Shown here piece after piece: positions 11,494 through 23,414 of a stretch of 64,000 nucleotides of DNA. The notes under the pieces were generated by a model. That model did not search any database. It worked only from the letters and a program-made list of their open reading frames with translations, and was not told the origin of the DNA. This DNA comes from Mugil cephalus (taxonomy: Eukaryota > Chordata > Actinopteri > Mugiliformes > Mugilidae): NCBI RefSeq assembly GCF_022458985.1, contig NC_061789.1, positions 6,490,357 through 6,554,356 of the forward strand, in the 5' to 3' direction. How positions within the stretch are numbered: position 1 is the first letter of the stretch; every line of letters starts with the position of its first letter. The position numbers and the translations under genes were made by a program.

Positions 11494-14400
11494 CTAAAGG
11501 TTTTGATAAATGTCCTGCTCTCCTCCGTAGATGTCCACAGTTTGTTCCTGAAGTGGCTTCGGTACATTCACATAGTCATTTTCATCATCACTGGCGTCTC
11601 CTTTGTCCCCCTCCTCCTCCTCCTCCTCCTCCTCCCTCTCGTCCATCGCGGTGGCCAACATTTCCCCGGTGTTGATGTAATCATCGTCAGTGTCTTCACA
11701 GCTGGTCTGTTTGCTGTGAGTGTCCCCCTGGTCAACGTTCACATAGTCCGCCTCATCATCATCATCGGCATCGTCTTCTTCGTACCTGTCCGTTACTGAA
11801 ACACAAGAATCAGAACAAAGCGGCAAAGCATGAAAATCTCATCTTGAACTCTCTTCGAAAACATTTGCGCATTCAAAGTTTATGAAAATAATACACCGAT
11901 CAGCCATAACATTATGACCACCGACGGGAGAAGTGAATACCATTGACCATGTTGTGACAATTCAGTGTTCTACTTGGAAGCTTTTGGACCTATTGACATT
12001 AATTCTTGTGACATGTAGCAGACACCTAGACCAGACCAGACACCCCCACCCCATAGAAATGACATTCCTTGATGGCAGCAGCCAGGAGCAACTAAAAAAA
12101 CATGAAGAACGGCACAAGGTGTCGACCAGGCCTCCAAATTCACTTGATATCAAACTGACCAAGTGTCTGTGCATCCACTGGAACGAACCTGAACCAAGAC
12201 CTAACGACACCCAGTGATGGGAGTCACGGCGTTAAAATAAACGGCGTTTCTGTTTCCGTTTCCGTTACTGAAAATTAAATAGGGCGCATTACTTGGTTCT
12301 CAGCCACAGGAGCCACGAAGCTGGTTTTTGCGAGGAGAGGAGGGAGCCACGAAACAACCGCTATAGGTTATGATGATTGGCTAAGGTGCAGTAGGGCTTT
12401 CACGATAAGCCAATCTCAGGCAGTGTTCAGTTTATACACCCACACCCAACTAGCGGAGGTAAGCAGCAGCATTGCTGAATGTGGAGTAAAAGTTGCGAGC
12501 TGTCACTGGTTGGACCGGGTCGCCCCAGGTTTTTCTCTCTGACGCTGATACTGTATATATATATATATATATCTGCCTCTTACATTATGACTCGACGGCC
12601 TGACAGACTGGATCATTGTAGAAGCTTCAGCTCAAAAACAAGTTGTGGTCTACTCCCACAAAGACCGATCTCTGAGGGGCAGAGATTGTTGTTACTTTTT
12701 GTTTTTCAATCAAACAAATCAAATGTGTTGCTACATGATCGTTAATGGAAGCGCATAGGTGAACGGCGATCGTGGCAGCGCTCTGCATCCGAGAAAAGGG
12801 GGGATTTGGCGGCAGATATCGGGCTCTGTGCAGGACACAGTGATTTACTCTAATATCAGCAGCCTTTAGAAAGAGCGGGGGTTTGACGGGTCCAATCTTC
12901 AGGTCATCAACAAACTGCAACTTTATCTGCAATGTACGCGATGACGTATGCCGGAGGAAAAAACAGGCACGCAGCTCTCACAGCGAGAGGTCCGACCCAG
13001 GACTTTTGCCGATGCGAAAGCCTTATATGTCTACCAGTTGGGGTCTGAGGGGCAACAAATATTAAAAGTTCTGTGTAAGTACGTGTCTATACAATTCTAC
13101 TCCATGCAACTGGGTTGTTTAACCTGCCAAGAAAAACTTCAAATTATTAGACATATTTAAACTTAAAAAAAGGAAGAGTAACGCAATAATTACTTTCCCT
13201 GGTAACTAGATACTTTTATAGTGGAGTAATTCAGTTACTAACTTTTTGGGAGAAGTAACTAGTAACTATAACTAATTACTTTTTAAAAGTAATGTGCCCA
13301 ACACTGGCGACACCACAGGACTCCCTAAGAAGGCCCATGTCCATTCTCTGATGATGTTCTGGAGGCACAAGGGAGACCTACACCCACACATCCATACCAT
13401 TAACCTTCGATTCTTTTCGTGTCGAATCTTTAATCTTTACGTCCCGGGCCAGATGGTGGCAGTAATGCACCTAAAAGTTGTTTGCCAACCACCATAAAAG
13501 ACCAGCATGCTGAATCATTTGTCGACAGCACAGCATTAAAAACCGAGAGTGCCACTTCTGCGATAGTCTCTGGTCGACAAGTGCAGCTATCGCTAAGTCT
13601 CAGCAGAGCAGAGCAGAGCAGAGCTCTTACACAAGCCCTTACCTCTTGCTAGATAAAAATCTCTTGTTTACACGAAACCACAAACACCTACTTTTTCTAA
13701 ACCTAAAAATTCAGAGGAAGCATTGATAAGGGAATCGATAAAGAATCGAATCAATAAGCAGAATCGCTAATGGCCTCTGTATCAATAAAATGTTATCGGT
13801 GCCCATCCCTAGTCATAATGTTGTGTCTCATGGGTGTATACGTATATATTAGGTCGTAGTGTGTACGCACTCTGAGTTAGGACAACGGATCCAGGCTGCT
13901 CGGCTTTTCTCCTCCGGACCAAACAGATCACCAACCAGACCAGCAGGAGGATCATCAGCAGGGACCCAACAGACACCGAGGAGACCAGCAGCAACAAAAA
14001 CGCTAAGAGAGAAAAGAAGTTTGTAGTAGTTCAGCATCAACATGTTGCAGTCAGGTGGTTCAGACACTAATAACACATGCTGTAGTAGTGTAGTAGATGT
14101 GCTCTGCAGTCTACTTACTAGGATCATTCACAGTGACGCTAATCGAAGGAGTTTCAGTTAAATTGTACACACAGCGGTAGCTTCCCTGGTGAGTATAGTT
14201 AGCTTCAGGGAAATTGAATGTGGCTGAGTTTATGAAGGTTGGCTCGGAGTAGGTGGTGTTTCCAGAGATGAGCGAGAAATTGCCTGAAGTATAGCTGGAG
14301 TTAATGTAGCAGGTGAAGACAAAGCTGTAACCCTTGGAGATCACTGCATCATCTCCAGAACTCCAGACCCGTCCTCCAGATGTCAGGGAGATTTTAGGCG

Positions 14401-16479
14401 TCTGCTGCGGCTCTGGATACAAAAGGGACAACGAAATGAGGACGACAGATTTGTCTCGATGTTTAAAAGCCAAATATCATACAGCAAGATACACTACTGG
14501 TCAAGAGTCTTAGAATATGCCAATACGTCTTTCTTTTTTATTTTTAATTGTATGTATATAATGTACGAAGTTTAATGTCTCATTTCACTCTGAAATGAAA
14601 GCATAGACCAAATAAACAACTTAAGTTAAAAAACAAAATAATGTCATCAATATCTGTGCATGTTTTTGATTGTGGGACTTTCTGTTCAGAAAAGGATGTT
14701 AAAAAACTAAAAATGAGCAGTTATTTTATTTTCATTTTAAAGTGAAAATTCAAGGCGTTTTTCTTTTTTTCTTTGTTTCTTTTTTGTTTCTGTTTCTAAT
14801 AAAAGCGAAATTCATTTGAAGACAGAAACCAACCACATTTTACAACCGGTTGAAGTTGCCGTCTTCAAAGTAAGAGCAAGTATGAGGACGGTGCTGTGTG
14901 CCCAGATATATGACTTCTTGTGGTTTCTGTGGCCCAGGCTAAAACGTCTTTGGAACATTACTCTGATATAATTTTTGACACAGCAAAACAAGGCTTGTCA
15001 TCTGCAGAAATATCTGCACACATATCAGAGTAATATTAGCTACTCTATTCCCTGATTATATGTAGTTATTTTTAGTTTAGTTTTTAGTTTTTTAGAAATA
15101 TTGGTTTCCTGCAGCCATGTTGTCTTCCCTTATCCATTCCCCGATAAAGAAAACTACCTTGAATTTCAATTTTTTAACATCTTTGAACTGTAAAATGAAA
15201 ATCAAATTACGGTTATATTTTTTGTTTTTTCCTTTTCTAAACGGAAAATTCAACGACCGAACCACACACCCAAGACACATATAAACGTTCGACTCATCAA
15301 GTAACTAAAAATCTTTGGCTGATTTAACACGTGAACACACTTGTGACGTTAGTTCTTTTCTGAAATGGAGATCAAATCTTTTTCAGAGAGTTTTTCCCAG
15401 TTTCGTTGCCTGTGTGTCACTTGTAGCTTTTGCTCTTCTGTCCACTCCATGTTTCCAAGCTTTCCAACTTGTTTTTGTCCTGAAGTAGTCCTGGTTTAGC
15501 TTGAACTAAAGTATTGGGTCATTCTCTTGCTGCAGGAGCACATCACAACACAAAGTCACAACTTGAGACATGACTACGCCTTTTGTCGTATTGAGTGCGA
15601 CTGCACTCAACCCCTCATGTCAAGTTTCATATTGCAACTTCAAAAATACAGACCAATCTTCAAGAGTGAAAGTAAGCAAGTACATTTATATTAATACATG
15701 TGTGTGTGTTACATATTGTGAGAAGGCCGTGCGCAGTCTCACACTGCAATAAGGTTAGGAATACATTAATGTTAGATTGAGCAATGTTTCGTCATTGACG
15801 TGACGCTGATGAATATGCAAAAACAAAGGGATTTCTCAGCTAAACAGAAGACAACGGTGTTCACATCGTCCGTACAGTTCTGCATCGTAAATCCATGAAA
15901 ACAGCCGCACAGACTACGCTCCTGACCTGAGCAGTTGCTTTGAACAAGCCAAGCTGGACCGGGATTGGTAGTTTTATTGACTTTCAACGCTGTCCCACAG
16001 TCCAACAGTCTGGAGACCACCTGAGCTGCGCTTAAGTTCCAGTTGCTGTGACCAACTGAACCCCAGGCTTCACTGTGATAGATTTGAACTATTCTAGAGG
16101 CAGGTTTAACTAATCTGACCTCAACCTATCAAGCACAAGACATAAAAATCTACTAGTATCTATTTGTATTACAATAAAAACAATAAAAGACTTTACGTAT
16201 GGCACAAAAACATTGACTGACCTCCAGCTGAAGATGAGACTGAAGAAAAGGCTGCAGAAGAGAAAATAAAGCATTACCGTAAGATATAACATGCTGAGTA
16301 ATGATAAATTGACTTCTGATGATTCAGATTATGGAAGAGCTGTACACAGTTTATGCTGAACAAGGATTTTTAGATTCCTTTGACTCTTTTCCGTCGCCAT
16401 TCAAGCAAGAAAGTGTAAAATGCATCTCACCGACAGCCAGACAGAACAACCAGGTTCTCTGCGTCTGCGTGCTCCCCAT
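11494..16479 (-). CDS. Receptor B: one Ig domain, membrane segment, Tyr-x-Asn tail (SRCR exon decayed)
   Basis: This is a compact relative of receptor A. Supported exons: 16479-16431 and 16251-16222 (signal peptide, MGSTQTQRTWLFCLAV... to SSAG), 14412-14119 (Ig), 14002-13871 (membrane) and 11795-11494 (tail). All borders are phase 1 and the sum is 807 nt, 268 aa. The Ig domain (KGYSFVFTC, YRC) matches the membrane-proximal Ig3 of receptor A. The helix (SVGSLLMILLLVWLVICLV) ends in RRRK. The tail has ADYVNV, DDYINT, NDYVNV and the same C-terminal DIYQNL as receptor A, with a Glu run between. The membrane-exon donor is GTGCGT, an acceptable but weaker site. The SRCR exon at 15840-16125 does not fit the frame and is left out. 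The gene is probably functional without it; a dying gene is the alternative. Confidence 0.72.
12212..13306. mobile_element. Non-autonomous hAT-like element nested in the Tc1
   Basis: The ends are CAGTGATGGG and CCCAACACTG, with the fish-typical sub-terminal run of AGTAACT motifs on the right. The flanking 8-mers are ACGACACC and GCGACACC, seven of eight identical, an hAT-sized target duplication. The Tc1 remnant continues on both sides. No transposase is present in 1095 bp. A TA microsatellite lies near 12553-12572. Confidence 0.72.
13395..13812. mobile_element. Second DNA-element fragment inside the Tc1 tail
   Basis: The Tc1 tail is split again by sequence with GGTGGCAGTAATGCACCT and a right end CGGTGCCCATCCCTA. 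Both are familiar pieces of fish hAT-type elements. The left boundary is uncertain. Confidence 0.4.
14480..15780. other. Receptor B intron, no gene seen
   Basis: This AT-rich intron lies between the Ig exon and the decayed SRCR exon. No exon with splice borders and no clear element is visible. Confidence 0.55.
15840..16125 (-). pseudogene. Decayed SRCR exon of receptor B
   Basis: The translation retains an SRCR outline (LDCGTAL, NCSGQERSL, TVVFC), but cysteines C1 (now ASRIV), C2 (VGHS) and C3 (VVSRL) are gone. This removes three of the four expected group B disulfides. The exon is 286 nt instead of 309, so it is no longer symmetric. After the phase-1 signal exon it reads GGT TGA, an immediate stop. 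The donor position is CTGAGA where the relatives have GTGAGA. Skipping it restores an open frame. Confidence 0.75.
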
Positions 16480-16580
16480 GGCCCGCGAGGAACCAAAACG
16501 TCCCGTGTGGTACGAGTGATGGGCGGCTGACAACTGAACTCAACGCTGTCGCGTGCCTCGAAGGACTTCACACGCCGCCT

Positions 16581-16598
16581 CTCTTAAATACTTCCCCC
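16581..16598 (-). promoter_or_regulatory. TATA-like box with ETS core upstream of receptor B
   Basis: On the minus strand GGGGGAAGTATTTAAGAG lies about 105 bases upstream of the receptor B start. It combines a GGAAGT ETS core with a TATTTAAG box. The role is inferred from motif and spacing. Confidence 0.4.
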
Positions 16599-17463
16599 TT
16601 TCTTTTTCTGGTGCAGCGGGCTAAAAGTTGCAGCAGCAAGTGATGGTGCACCGTTAGAAGCAACCTAGATCGTCAGAAACAGTTTGAATGTAAAACCTTA
16701 GAGTATGCAGTCTCATATTTTTTTTGCAGAATGCTTAATTTCAAATGTTCATTTTATATATGAACGTATTTGTTTGGTGTGTCCCCCTTAGTTCTCTTTT
16801 TCTGAGTTTTGCATATGTATGAAATGTGGTTAAAGTGAAGACTGTATGTGTCAGCAGTACAAGGTTCGCTTGAGGACCTACATGCGTGTGAAAAGGCAGG
16901 TCTAAAAAAAAAATGTCATGATGCATAGTATGTTGATATGTGCTGAAACCTGCAGCTGCAAGATCCAGACCAGAGAAATTCAAACTAAACTTTTCTATCA
17001 CTCTCTCTCATATTTATGAATAGGATTGTTGTGGTTGGTGAGCAAAAAAAAAATTCAATTATACCTGGTGTTTGCTTTAATAATCTCATCAACATTTGAG
17101 ATCTCTATGAAATAATTAGTAGTTGAATGTAGCATTTATACTCGCAAATTCATGGACAAATATAATACCTTCCTCTTCTCAATAAAAATAGTAAAACAAC
17201 TACTGGCAACAAAACTGATGTCATCATTTCATAACGCACCTCTTCTGTTCAAACAAATTCAAACAGGTACGTGTCAAGAGTTTATTCGCTTCAAGCTGAT
17301 CCACTGAGGCAACAACTACTTCACATTCATACTTACCACCTCATCATCCTCTTTTTTTTTTTTTTGCGTGTCCTGAGAGGTAGGTTCACTTCGTTTTGCC
17401 AGTGCAAGAGAGGGGCCCCATCAGGGAGACTCTCAGCATGTCGTCGTTGCAGTGTTTGAGGGT

Positions 17464-17810
17464 TTCCACGGTAGGGCTGGCCGTATCGATGTAAATATCG
17501 CGTAGTATCGACACCCTGATAGTATCGGATCGATAACAGCGCGATGTGTCGATACTTTTGTTACGGTTTCTCTTCTATACGTCCATTAAGTTACTGTTAA
17601 GTTACTGTTTTTATACTGTTACATAGTTTTCTATTGCAATTAGTTAATGGAAACAGGCTTATTTGACTAAAATATCCTATATTTCATCATAATCATAATC
17701 GACTAACTAAAGGCAAAGTTGTGAAGTTATTCAACGGTGGTATCGGCGATCCTAACGCGCTATTTAATTGGTATCGTGTCGATACCAAAATTCCCGCCCA
17801 CCCTTAGTCA
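17464..17810. mobile_element. Small DNA-transposon remnant with inverted ends
   Basis: The left end (TAGGGCTGGCCGTATCGATG) and the reversed right end (CTAAGGGTGGGCGGG, then GGTATCGACACGATACC) are related inverted termini enclosing repeated ATCGATA motifs. It has no coding capacity. The family is unknown to me. Confidence 0.4.
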
Positions 17811-19401
17811 CCAGTCCCCGGGAAGCCCTCTATAGCCACTCAAGGCAGCCGCTAGAAGGGGGTTCATCAGGGGGCTGATTTTAAACATTATGAAAGATTT
17901 TGGAGTTTGGTTGAAGAAGAAAACCATAAGACCCTAAACCCGGTGGAATATAGATTTCCATGAGCCCTGTGAATAGAAGTACAACATAGTACATTAGCCC
18001 ACATTAATAAAAGTTTACACTGAGATTTTGTTTAAATACGATATGCAGTGGCAAGTCACATATTCCAGAAACATGATATGAAGTGAGCGTTTTTTTTTCT
18101 TCTTTTTTCAGGAGACGTGAAGTGGAAGCAGCCTTTTTCCATTTGCATATTTTAAATGAGCCTTCGTTCTAAATGAAAAATCTGAATGGATAAATACATA
18201 GATAGACATTTTCAGATGTCTGGGTCTGGCTAACTGGACCTTTTCACCAAGGTGGTCCAGGTTTCGTATCAGTGTCCAGTAGTGGCCTAAACTGATGGTC
18301 TATTCCTTTACTCTCATGATTCTTTATAACAGGCCACAGGCTATGATGTTGCATTATGTGATGTGCTATCAAACCACAGTTACAGAAGTCACTTTATCTC
18401 ACTTTGCCTCCTTTCCTGACGGCTGCTGCGAAGTCATGAGCTCTGTACCGTGAACGTCTGACACAGCAAAGAGTCATTTCACACCCCGGTGTCAGACTCT
18501 GGCATGAACAGCCTAACCGACGTTTGTTGCAGAAGCATAAATCTACCTGGAGGTGGCAGCAAAGTGGCTGATACAGACACAGGACTCCCTTTTTGTCCCC
18601 TCCCAGTATATCCCATTCTTGTGGGAAGAAAATTTCAGTGCATGACTGAACTGGAAAACAAGGATAATAATAATAGATTTTTATTGCTTTTTATATTTCA
18701 ATATGCAGTTTTAAGATGTATAAATGCCGCACATCCGACACTGGTTGCAGTGGAACATATAAACTAGATAACACTTGTTAATCTTTGAAAATATGCAAAT
18801 ATTCTGCAACAGAAATATTCATATGCAAATTTTATAAATATTTGCTTATACTATACTATATTTTACTTAAATTTTATTTTTACTTCTATTTTCATTTTTA
18901 TTTAGTTTAAGTTTTCAGTTGAGGTCCCTTTTTTTAATGTGCAACTGAGCAACTGTGACCAAGCAATTTTCCTTGTGGATGAATAAAGTCTAACAATGCC
19001 AGCTGGTTTCTTTCTCCTGAAAATGTCAGTGGTAACACAAACAAATTGAAATATGCATTTAAACCTTTGTGAAATACATTTTTCCACTTGGTTCAGATTG
19101 AAGAATTGATTGATTGATTGTTTTTTTTTTTGTTTTTTTGAAAAAAGCAAAATGCTATCATATAAAATGGAAAGAGCCAAGGTCCAAGGTTATATTCTAT
19201 ATTCTCAAATAGCCTGTCTATAAAAGTCCCCCATTTATCGTAAAAGAAAAAAAGTTACACATTTAAGAATAAACATGACCTCACATTGTGGCATATTTAC
19301 ACAGCGATTCTTAAACTTTAGCGGTTAATTTTTTAAATACACATTTGATTTTTTTTATTTTAAAAGCTTCTTGAAGTTAATTGAGAAACACCTCGACACA
19401 G

Positions 19402-19768
19402 CCATAGGCTGTATATAAATATGGACGGTGCATTCCCACTTCCTTGCATAAGACAAACTGATGCTATTTGCATGCCTCTTTTCCGGGGATACGGCATCTT
19501 GCAACTTGCAACTGGAGCCAAAGTCTGATTGGTACAGTCCAAGAGTGGAGCCATGCAGACCTGTGATATCAATGACAACTAAAATTAAACTTGTGCAAAA
19601 AACGGTCACCTGAAAATGCATAAACATTATATTAACTACCTGAAATGTTTTAGTTTGGCCCCAATTCCCATCTGACCTATACTGCAGCAAGTCACCAGGG
19701 GGAGCTCTACTTGCTTTGACTTCACTTCTGAGGAGTAGTTCAGTCATTCATATATAAAGTCTATGCAC
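19402..19768. mobile_element. MITE-like element
   Basis: The left end CATAGGCTGTATATAAATAT matches the reversed right end CATAGACTTTATATATGAAT. The internal sequence (GGGGGAGCTC, CAGTATAGGTCAG) is familiar from short fish repeats. No coding capacity. Confidence 0.5.
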
Positions 19769-19781
19769 AAAACACACAGGC

Positions 19782-19782
<1 letters not shown>

Positions 19783-19815
<33 letters not shown>
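19783..19815. repeat. Poly-A run followed by GA repeats
   Basis: A run of over 30 A residues passes into AGAGAG. It may be a retroposon tail or a simple repeat. Confidence 0.8.
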
Positions 19816-19818
<3 letters not shown>

Positions 19819-20010
19819 AGAGAAACCATTTGATTTTTTTTATTTTCCTTTTTCCTATGTAGCTACGAATATGCTCATTGAAGATATAAAAAAACATAAT
19901 GATTTGATACAGTAACACCTTTTCTGGGAATAACTGAGCCATGATGAGTAAGTCCTTCAGACTTAATCAGACTGCAGGTCAATTGACTCATTTCTTTTTT
20001 TACCTTTAAC

Positions 20011-20304
20011 CCTTAACAGAAAGTCTGATGGAGTCACTGCGGGAGGAGCTGAACGTTTCAACCGAAATTCTTCTCTCATATTGACAATGATAGAATCCAT
20101 CATGATCAAAGTGCACTTTAGGAATGTTGAAGGTAGCAGACTTGGAACCGGATGTTTCAGTCTCTCTGAAGGAGCCAGGCGTTTTCTGGAGGATGAATGT
20201 TCCACCTAAAAGTTCAGCTGTGATCGAACAAGTGAAACTGACCTCTTGGCCATAGGTAACCTCAGTGGCTGGACTCATAGAGATGCTGGGCTTTGGGAGA
20301 GTTG
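20011..20304 (-). CDS. Orphan Ig-domain exon (LRC-like)
   Basis: A 294-nt phase-1 exon, the same length as Ig1 and Ig2 of receptor A and closely related to Ig1 ([34 protein letters not shown]). The acceptor TTTTCCAG is good. The expected donor has changed: after SVKG comes GTTAAAG, a weak donor, and if unspliced a TAA stop follows at once. It could be the last domain of the SRCR array gene, giving a secreted end, or a stranded exon. No membrane exon follows. An AATAAA lies near 19844-19839 on this strand, in AT-rich sequence. Confidence 0.6.
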
Positions 20305-20529
20305 CTGGAAAAAAAATTACACAATCATATTTGATGATATTCAGTTTGATTTTACTTGTGTTTAACTTTGTTTTTTGGTTTTTATAATAAAAGAATGAAT
20401 GAATATGTATGTTGATGATACATCTTTTATTTCATCTTCATAATGTCCTTTCAGGGCAGAATAATAAAAATAAAAAATGCTCATGAGAACATGCCTTATA
20501 TTGGTCTTAGTTTAAGTCTTGGTTTAAGG

Positions 20530-20990
20530 CTAGACTGGAGATGACTCTCGCTCAGTCTATAGATCCAGTAGTTATGTGTGTAGTGCTCACGGTTATAACA
20601 GGGAGGAAGTGGAATCCAAAAGACCAAGTACAGGAAGCACAGGCTGCCTTCAGGCATAGGAATATCACAGATCATGTACATCAAGGGCGTGAAGGCCTGG
20701 TGCTGTGTGCAGGGAAACCTTGGTGGAGCAAGGCATCAGGAACAGACAAGGGAAGGATGGTAGTGGAGGAGATACATAAGCAAAAGGAAGCAGCAAGATG
20801 TACTAAGGCAGTGTTGCAGGCTAAGCAAGGACAGTGTGTGAGCGTAGAGAAAGGGAAATTGAAGTAGAGAGAGCTGTAGAGCATGGCAACCAGGATTAGA
20901 TTTATGATAGGGGTTACTTATTATGTGTTGCCATCTCTCCAGAATCTAAACCAGTTGTCAGGGGAGATTGCTGTCTGCCCACCATGTTCT
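20530..20990 (+). mobile_element. LINE ORF2 fragment
   Basis: The plus-strand frame (HVHQGREGLVLCAGKPWW, KQKEAARCTKAVLQAKQG, then RIRFMIGVTYYVLPS) matches the region after the reverse transcriptase in a LINE family common in fish. It contains stops and is dead. Shorter relatives recur inside the SRCR duplication blocks. Confidence 0.65.
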
Positions 20991-21349
20991 TGTGTATGTA
21001 CACTTAGCTATATTCTGAGACATTCCAGTCTCTCCCAAGGGTGATATACCTGGTGTCACAACCAGGTGCTGAAATGCTTAGCGGCTGCAATTGAGGAAGA
21101 ACTGGTAAAAGTAAATTCCTCATCTGCTAGAAAGAACAATAGATATATTTTTTTTTTGTACGGAAGGGAGAAAAGGCCAGACTGGCGAGTATCAGGCATA
21201 GCGCAGGGCAGCTAAGTGTAGGCTGAACCCGGGAGCTGAGAGCCAACTTAAACAGGCAACTGATTGTTACAGCGCAGATAGTTAGCATAGGCAATTTTCA
21301 TAATTTTTTCCTTTAGTTAGTTGATTATGATGACGATAAAATACAGCAT

Positions 21350-21440
21350 GGATGCACCGTCTCTCCTCTACTGTTTGCTGTATTCATTGAACCACTCGCA
21401 TCAGCAATACGTCAGAACCTAAATATCCATAGAATACCCT
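21350..21440 (+). mobile_element. L1-type LINE reverse-transcriptase fragment
   Basis: The translation GCTVSPLLFAVFIEPLASAI matches the conserved GCPLSPLLFA-FIEPLA motif of L1-clade reverse transcriptases. It runs straight into Ty3/gypsy sequence downstream. Confidence 0.7.
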
Positions 21441-22745
21441 CACCGGTCTCAGTCAGTCAGTGGTTTAGCCATGTGGGGTCTTAGCGATTCACACAATAGC
21501 TATCCCTACAGAGGCTACATCCAAGTTGAGTTGGAGCTTTCAGAGAAGGGTGAAACCCAGACAGTGCCTGTCCTGGCTTTAGCATGTCCAGTTTCCCATT
21601 CTGCAGACATCCTTATCAGCACTAATGTTTCCAAATTCAGATCATCCAGTGCCACACGGGAAATAGTAAGATCAGATAGCATCCACATGATGAGGGTATC
21701 TGCAGCCCAGCAAACACCTTCACCTGTACCTGTCACCAAGCCAGTGACAGCCCAAGAAAAACACACAGTGGATGAGAAGTATCCTAATCACTGAATGAGC
21801 TCCCTCACCTACCCTTCCAGTGTGTTGGTATTTTCACCTGGACCACAACAAATTCCTTGTGCTGCTGCGGAATCAGTCACTGAAGGATACCTCCATTCCC
21901 ATGGGCACAGTGATTGCACACCTGCATGTGCATGGTTACTGAGATCTCAAATTTGACGTCTGAGATACCTGCAAAGGTTCACAAATCATTGTTCAATTTT
22001 GGAGATTCGCCTATCCCAAATGGGTGGAAAGAACGACTGAGACGGAAACTGTCCCAGAGGTCCAATGTATTCTCGAATGATGAGTGGGATGTTGGGTTAG
22101 CAAAAGGTGCAGAACATAACATCCGATTAACTGACATTACTCCATTTAGAGAGAGGTCACAATGAGTATCGTCTGCTGACCTTGACGACCTTCAACGTCG
22201 CCTGCAAGGCCTGCTAGCAGCAGGGATAAGGAATCAAGAAGCCCATATGCATCACTCATTGTCCTTGCTCGAAAGACATCTGGGAAATTGTGAATATGCA
22301 TCGACTATTGAAAACTGAACTGAAGGACATTCCCTGACCAGTACTCCACGCCAAGGATTGATGATGCATTAGACTGCCTGTCTATCAGCAAGTGGTTTTC
22401 TGTGTTGGATTTGTGGAGTAGATACTACCAAATCCCAACAGCTGAGGTGGATAAAGAGAAAACAGCATTTATATGCCCTCTGGGATTCTATCAGTTTGAG
22501 AGGATGCCGCAAGGGATCACGGGTGCCCCTGTAACCTTTCAGTGGTTGATGGAAAAGGCAGTCAGAACATGCACATGCTGGAGGTCATTTGTCTACTTGG
22601 ATGACTTGATTGTATTTGGACAAATACTGGAAGAACATGAAAATAGATTACTCAAGGTGATCAACAGATTACAAGAAGACAGTCTGAAATTGTCCATAGA
22701 CAAGTGTCAGTTTTGCCAAATGCAGGTTACCTATTGTGTCAAAGG
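21440..22745 (+). mobile_element. Ty3/gypsy pol fragment, frameshifted
   Basis: In order: a protease-region remnant (YPYRGYIQVELELSE), a linker (SNVFSNDEWDVGLAKGAEHN), the start of the reverse transcriptase in broken frames (YSTPRIDDALDCLSISKWFS) and an open stretch at 22402-22815 with FERMPQGITGAPVTFQ and the catalytic box FVYLDDLIVFG. No LTR, RNase H or integrase was seen. Multiple frameshifts make it inactive. Confidence 0.8.
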
Positions 22746-22832
22746 ACAGTATTGGCAAGGGTTATCACCCACAGAAATAAAAGCAGGTCAGCCAATGAAT
22801 GTTTGTGAATTATGATTCACAGTTCTTCTCAC

Positions 22833-23141
22833 CTGAACAGACGACCCCAGCGTCCTTATCATGTCCACAGTTGGGTGATTCAAATCCACTGTGACCACAC
22901 TGAGTTAGAGAGGTTTCATTTCCTGAACAGGCCACACCGTTGAGCCAGATTTGACCGATTCCTTCACCAAAAATGACTGATTGAGTGGTGCTCAGAGCCG
23001 TCCCACAGTTCAGCTGTCTGCAGACCACGTTTGCATCATTTATGTCCCAGTCATGATCACAGACTGTTCCCCAGACACCGTTGTGGTAGATTTCAACTCT
23101 TCCAGAGCACGCAGTAGAACCAGCTAACCTGATTTCAGCAC
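22833..23141 (-). CDS. SRCR exon a1 (AEI class)
   Basis: This is the lowest-coordinate array exon and the most divergent (ALSTTQSVIFGEGIGQIWLN). All eight cysteines are present. It has a CDHDW variant of the acidic motif and an N-glycosylation sequon (NET). It ends CSG with donor GTGAGA, as in the receptor A exons, which suggests an older lineage than the rest of the array. Confidence 0.85.
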
Positions 23142-23335
23142 CTGATGAAAGATCACAGAATCAGTTGCTGGAGAATACATATATTTTCTGTTAGAGTTCC
23201 TCATGAAAACACGCTTGCATCCTTCAGAACCTATTCTGAAGACAGATGCAACCAAGAGGTTTTTGCACACAAGCTTTTGCTTGCTTTTTGCTTGCGTTTT
23301 TCTGCTCTGCTCTTCAATTTTGAAAGTATGTTTGA

Positions 23336-23414
23336 CAGTTCCCAGGCACCATTGTGGTAGATTTCAACTCTTCTAGAGCACAAAGTAAACCCAGCTAACC
23401 TGATGTTGCCATCT
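23336..23414 (-). pseudogene. Truncated SRCR relic
   Basis: Only the first quarter of an SRCR exon remains (DGNIRLAGFTLCSRRVEIYH), directly fused to intron-like sequence (AACTGTCAAACATAC...). The break follows GAW, before the second cysteine. Confidence 0.8.

Larger units (their letters stand above)
11893..13835 (+). mobile_element. Decayed Tc1-like transposon, interrupted twice
   Basis: The left end reads ATACACCGATCAGCCATAAC. The right end, reversed, is an imperfect copy (GTATACACCCATGAG, then ACATTATGAC). Residual transposase 3' coding is seen near 12117-12145 (GTGTCGACCAGGCCTCCAAA, a decayed WPPNSPDL motif) and again at 13311-13350. The element lies in the receptor B intron between the tail and membrane exons and hosts the hAT insertion below. 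Confidence 0.7.
16600..19950. other. Region without a gene between receptor B and the orphan Ig exon
   Basis: I looked here for a membrane or tail exon that could end the SRCR array gene and found none. The region holds two small DNA elements (about 17464-17810 and 19402-19768) and a poly-A run. Otherwise nothing is recognisable. Confidence 0.55.

Noticed and set aside
16741..17001. Minus-strand frame as the missing membrane or tail exon of the array gene
   Set aside because: It shows no hydrophobic helix followed by basic residues, no Tyr-x-Asn motif and no splice borders at phase 1.
22402..22815. Reverse-transcriptase frame as a possible host gene
   Set aside because: It is a Ty3/gypsy fragment with the YLDD box, flanked by frameshifted pol sequence and lacking the rest of the element.
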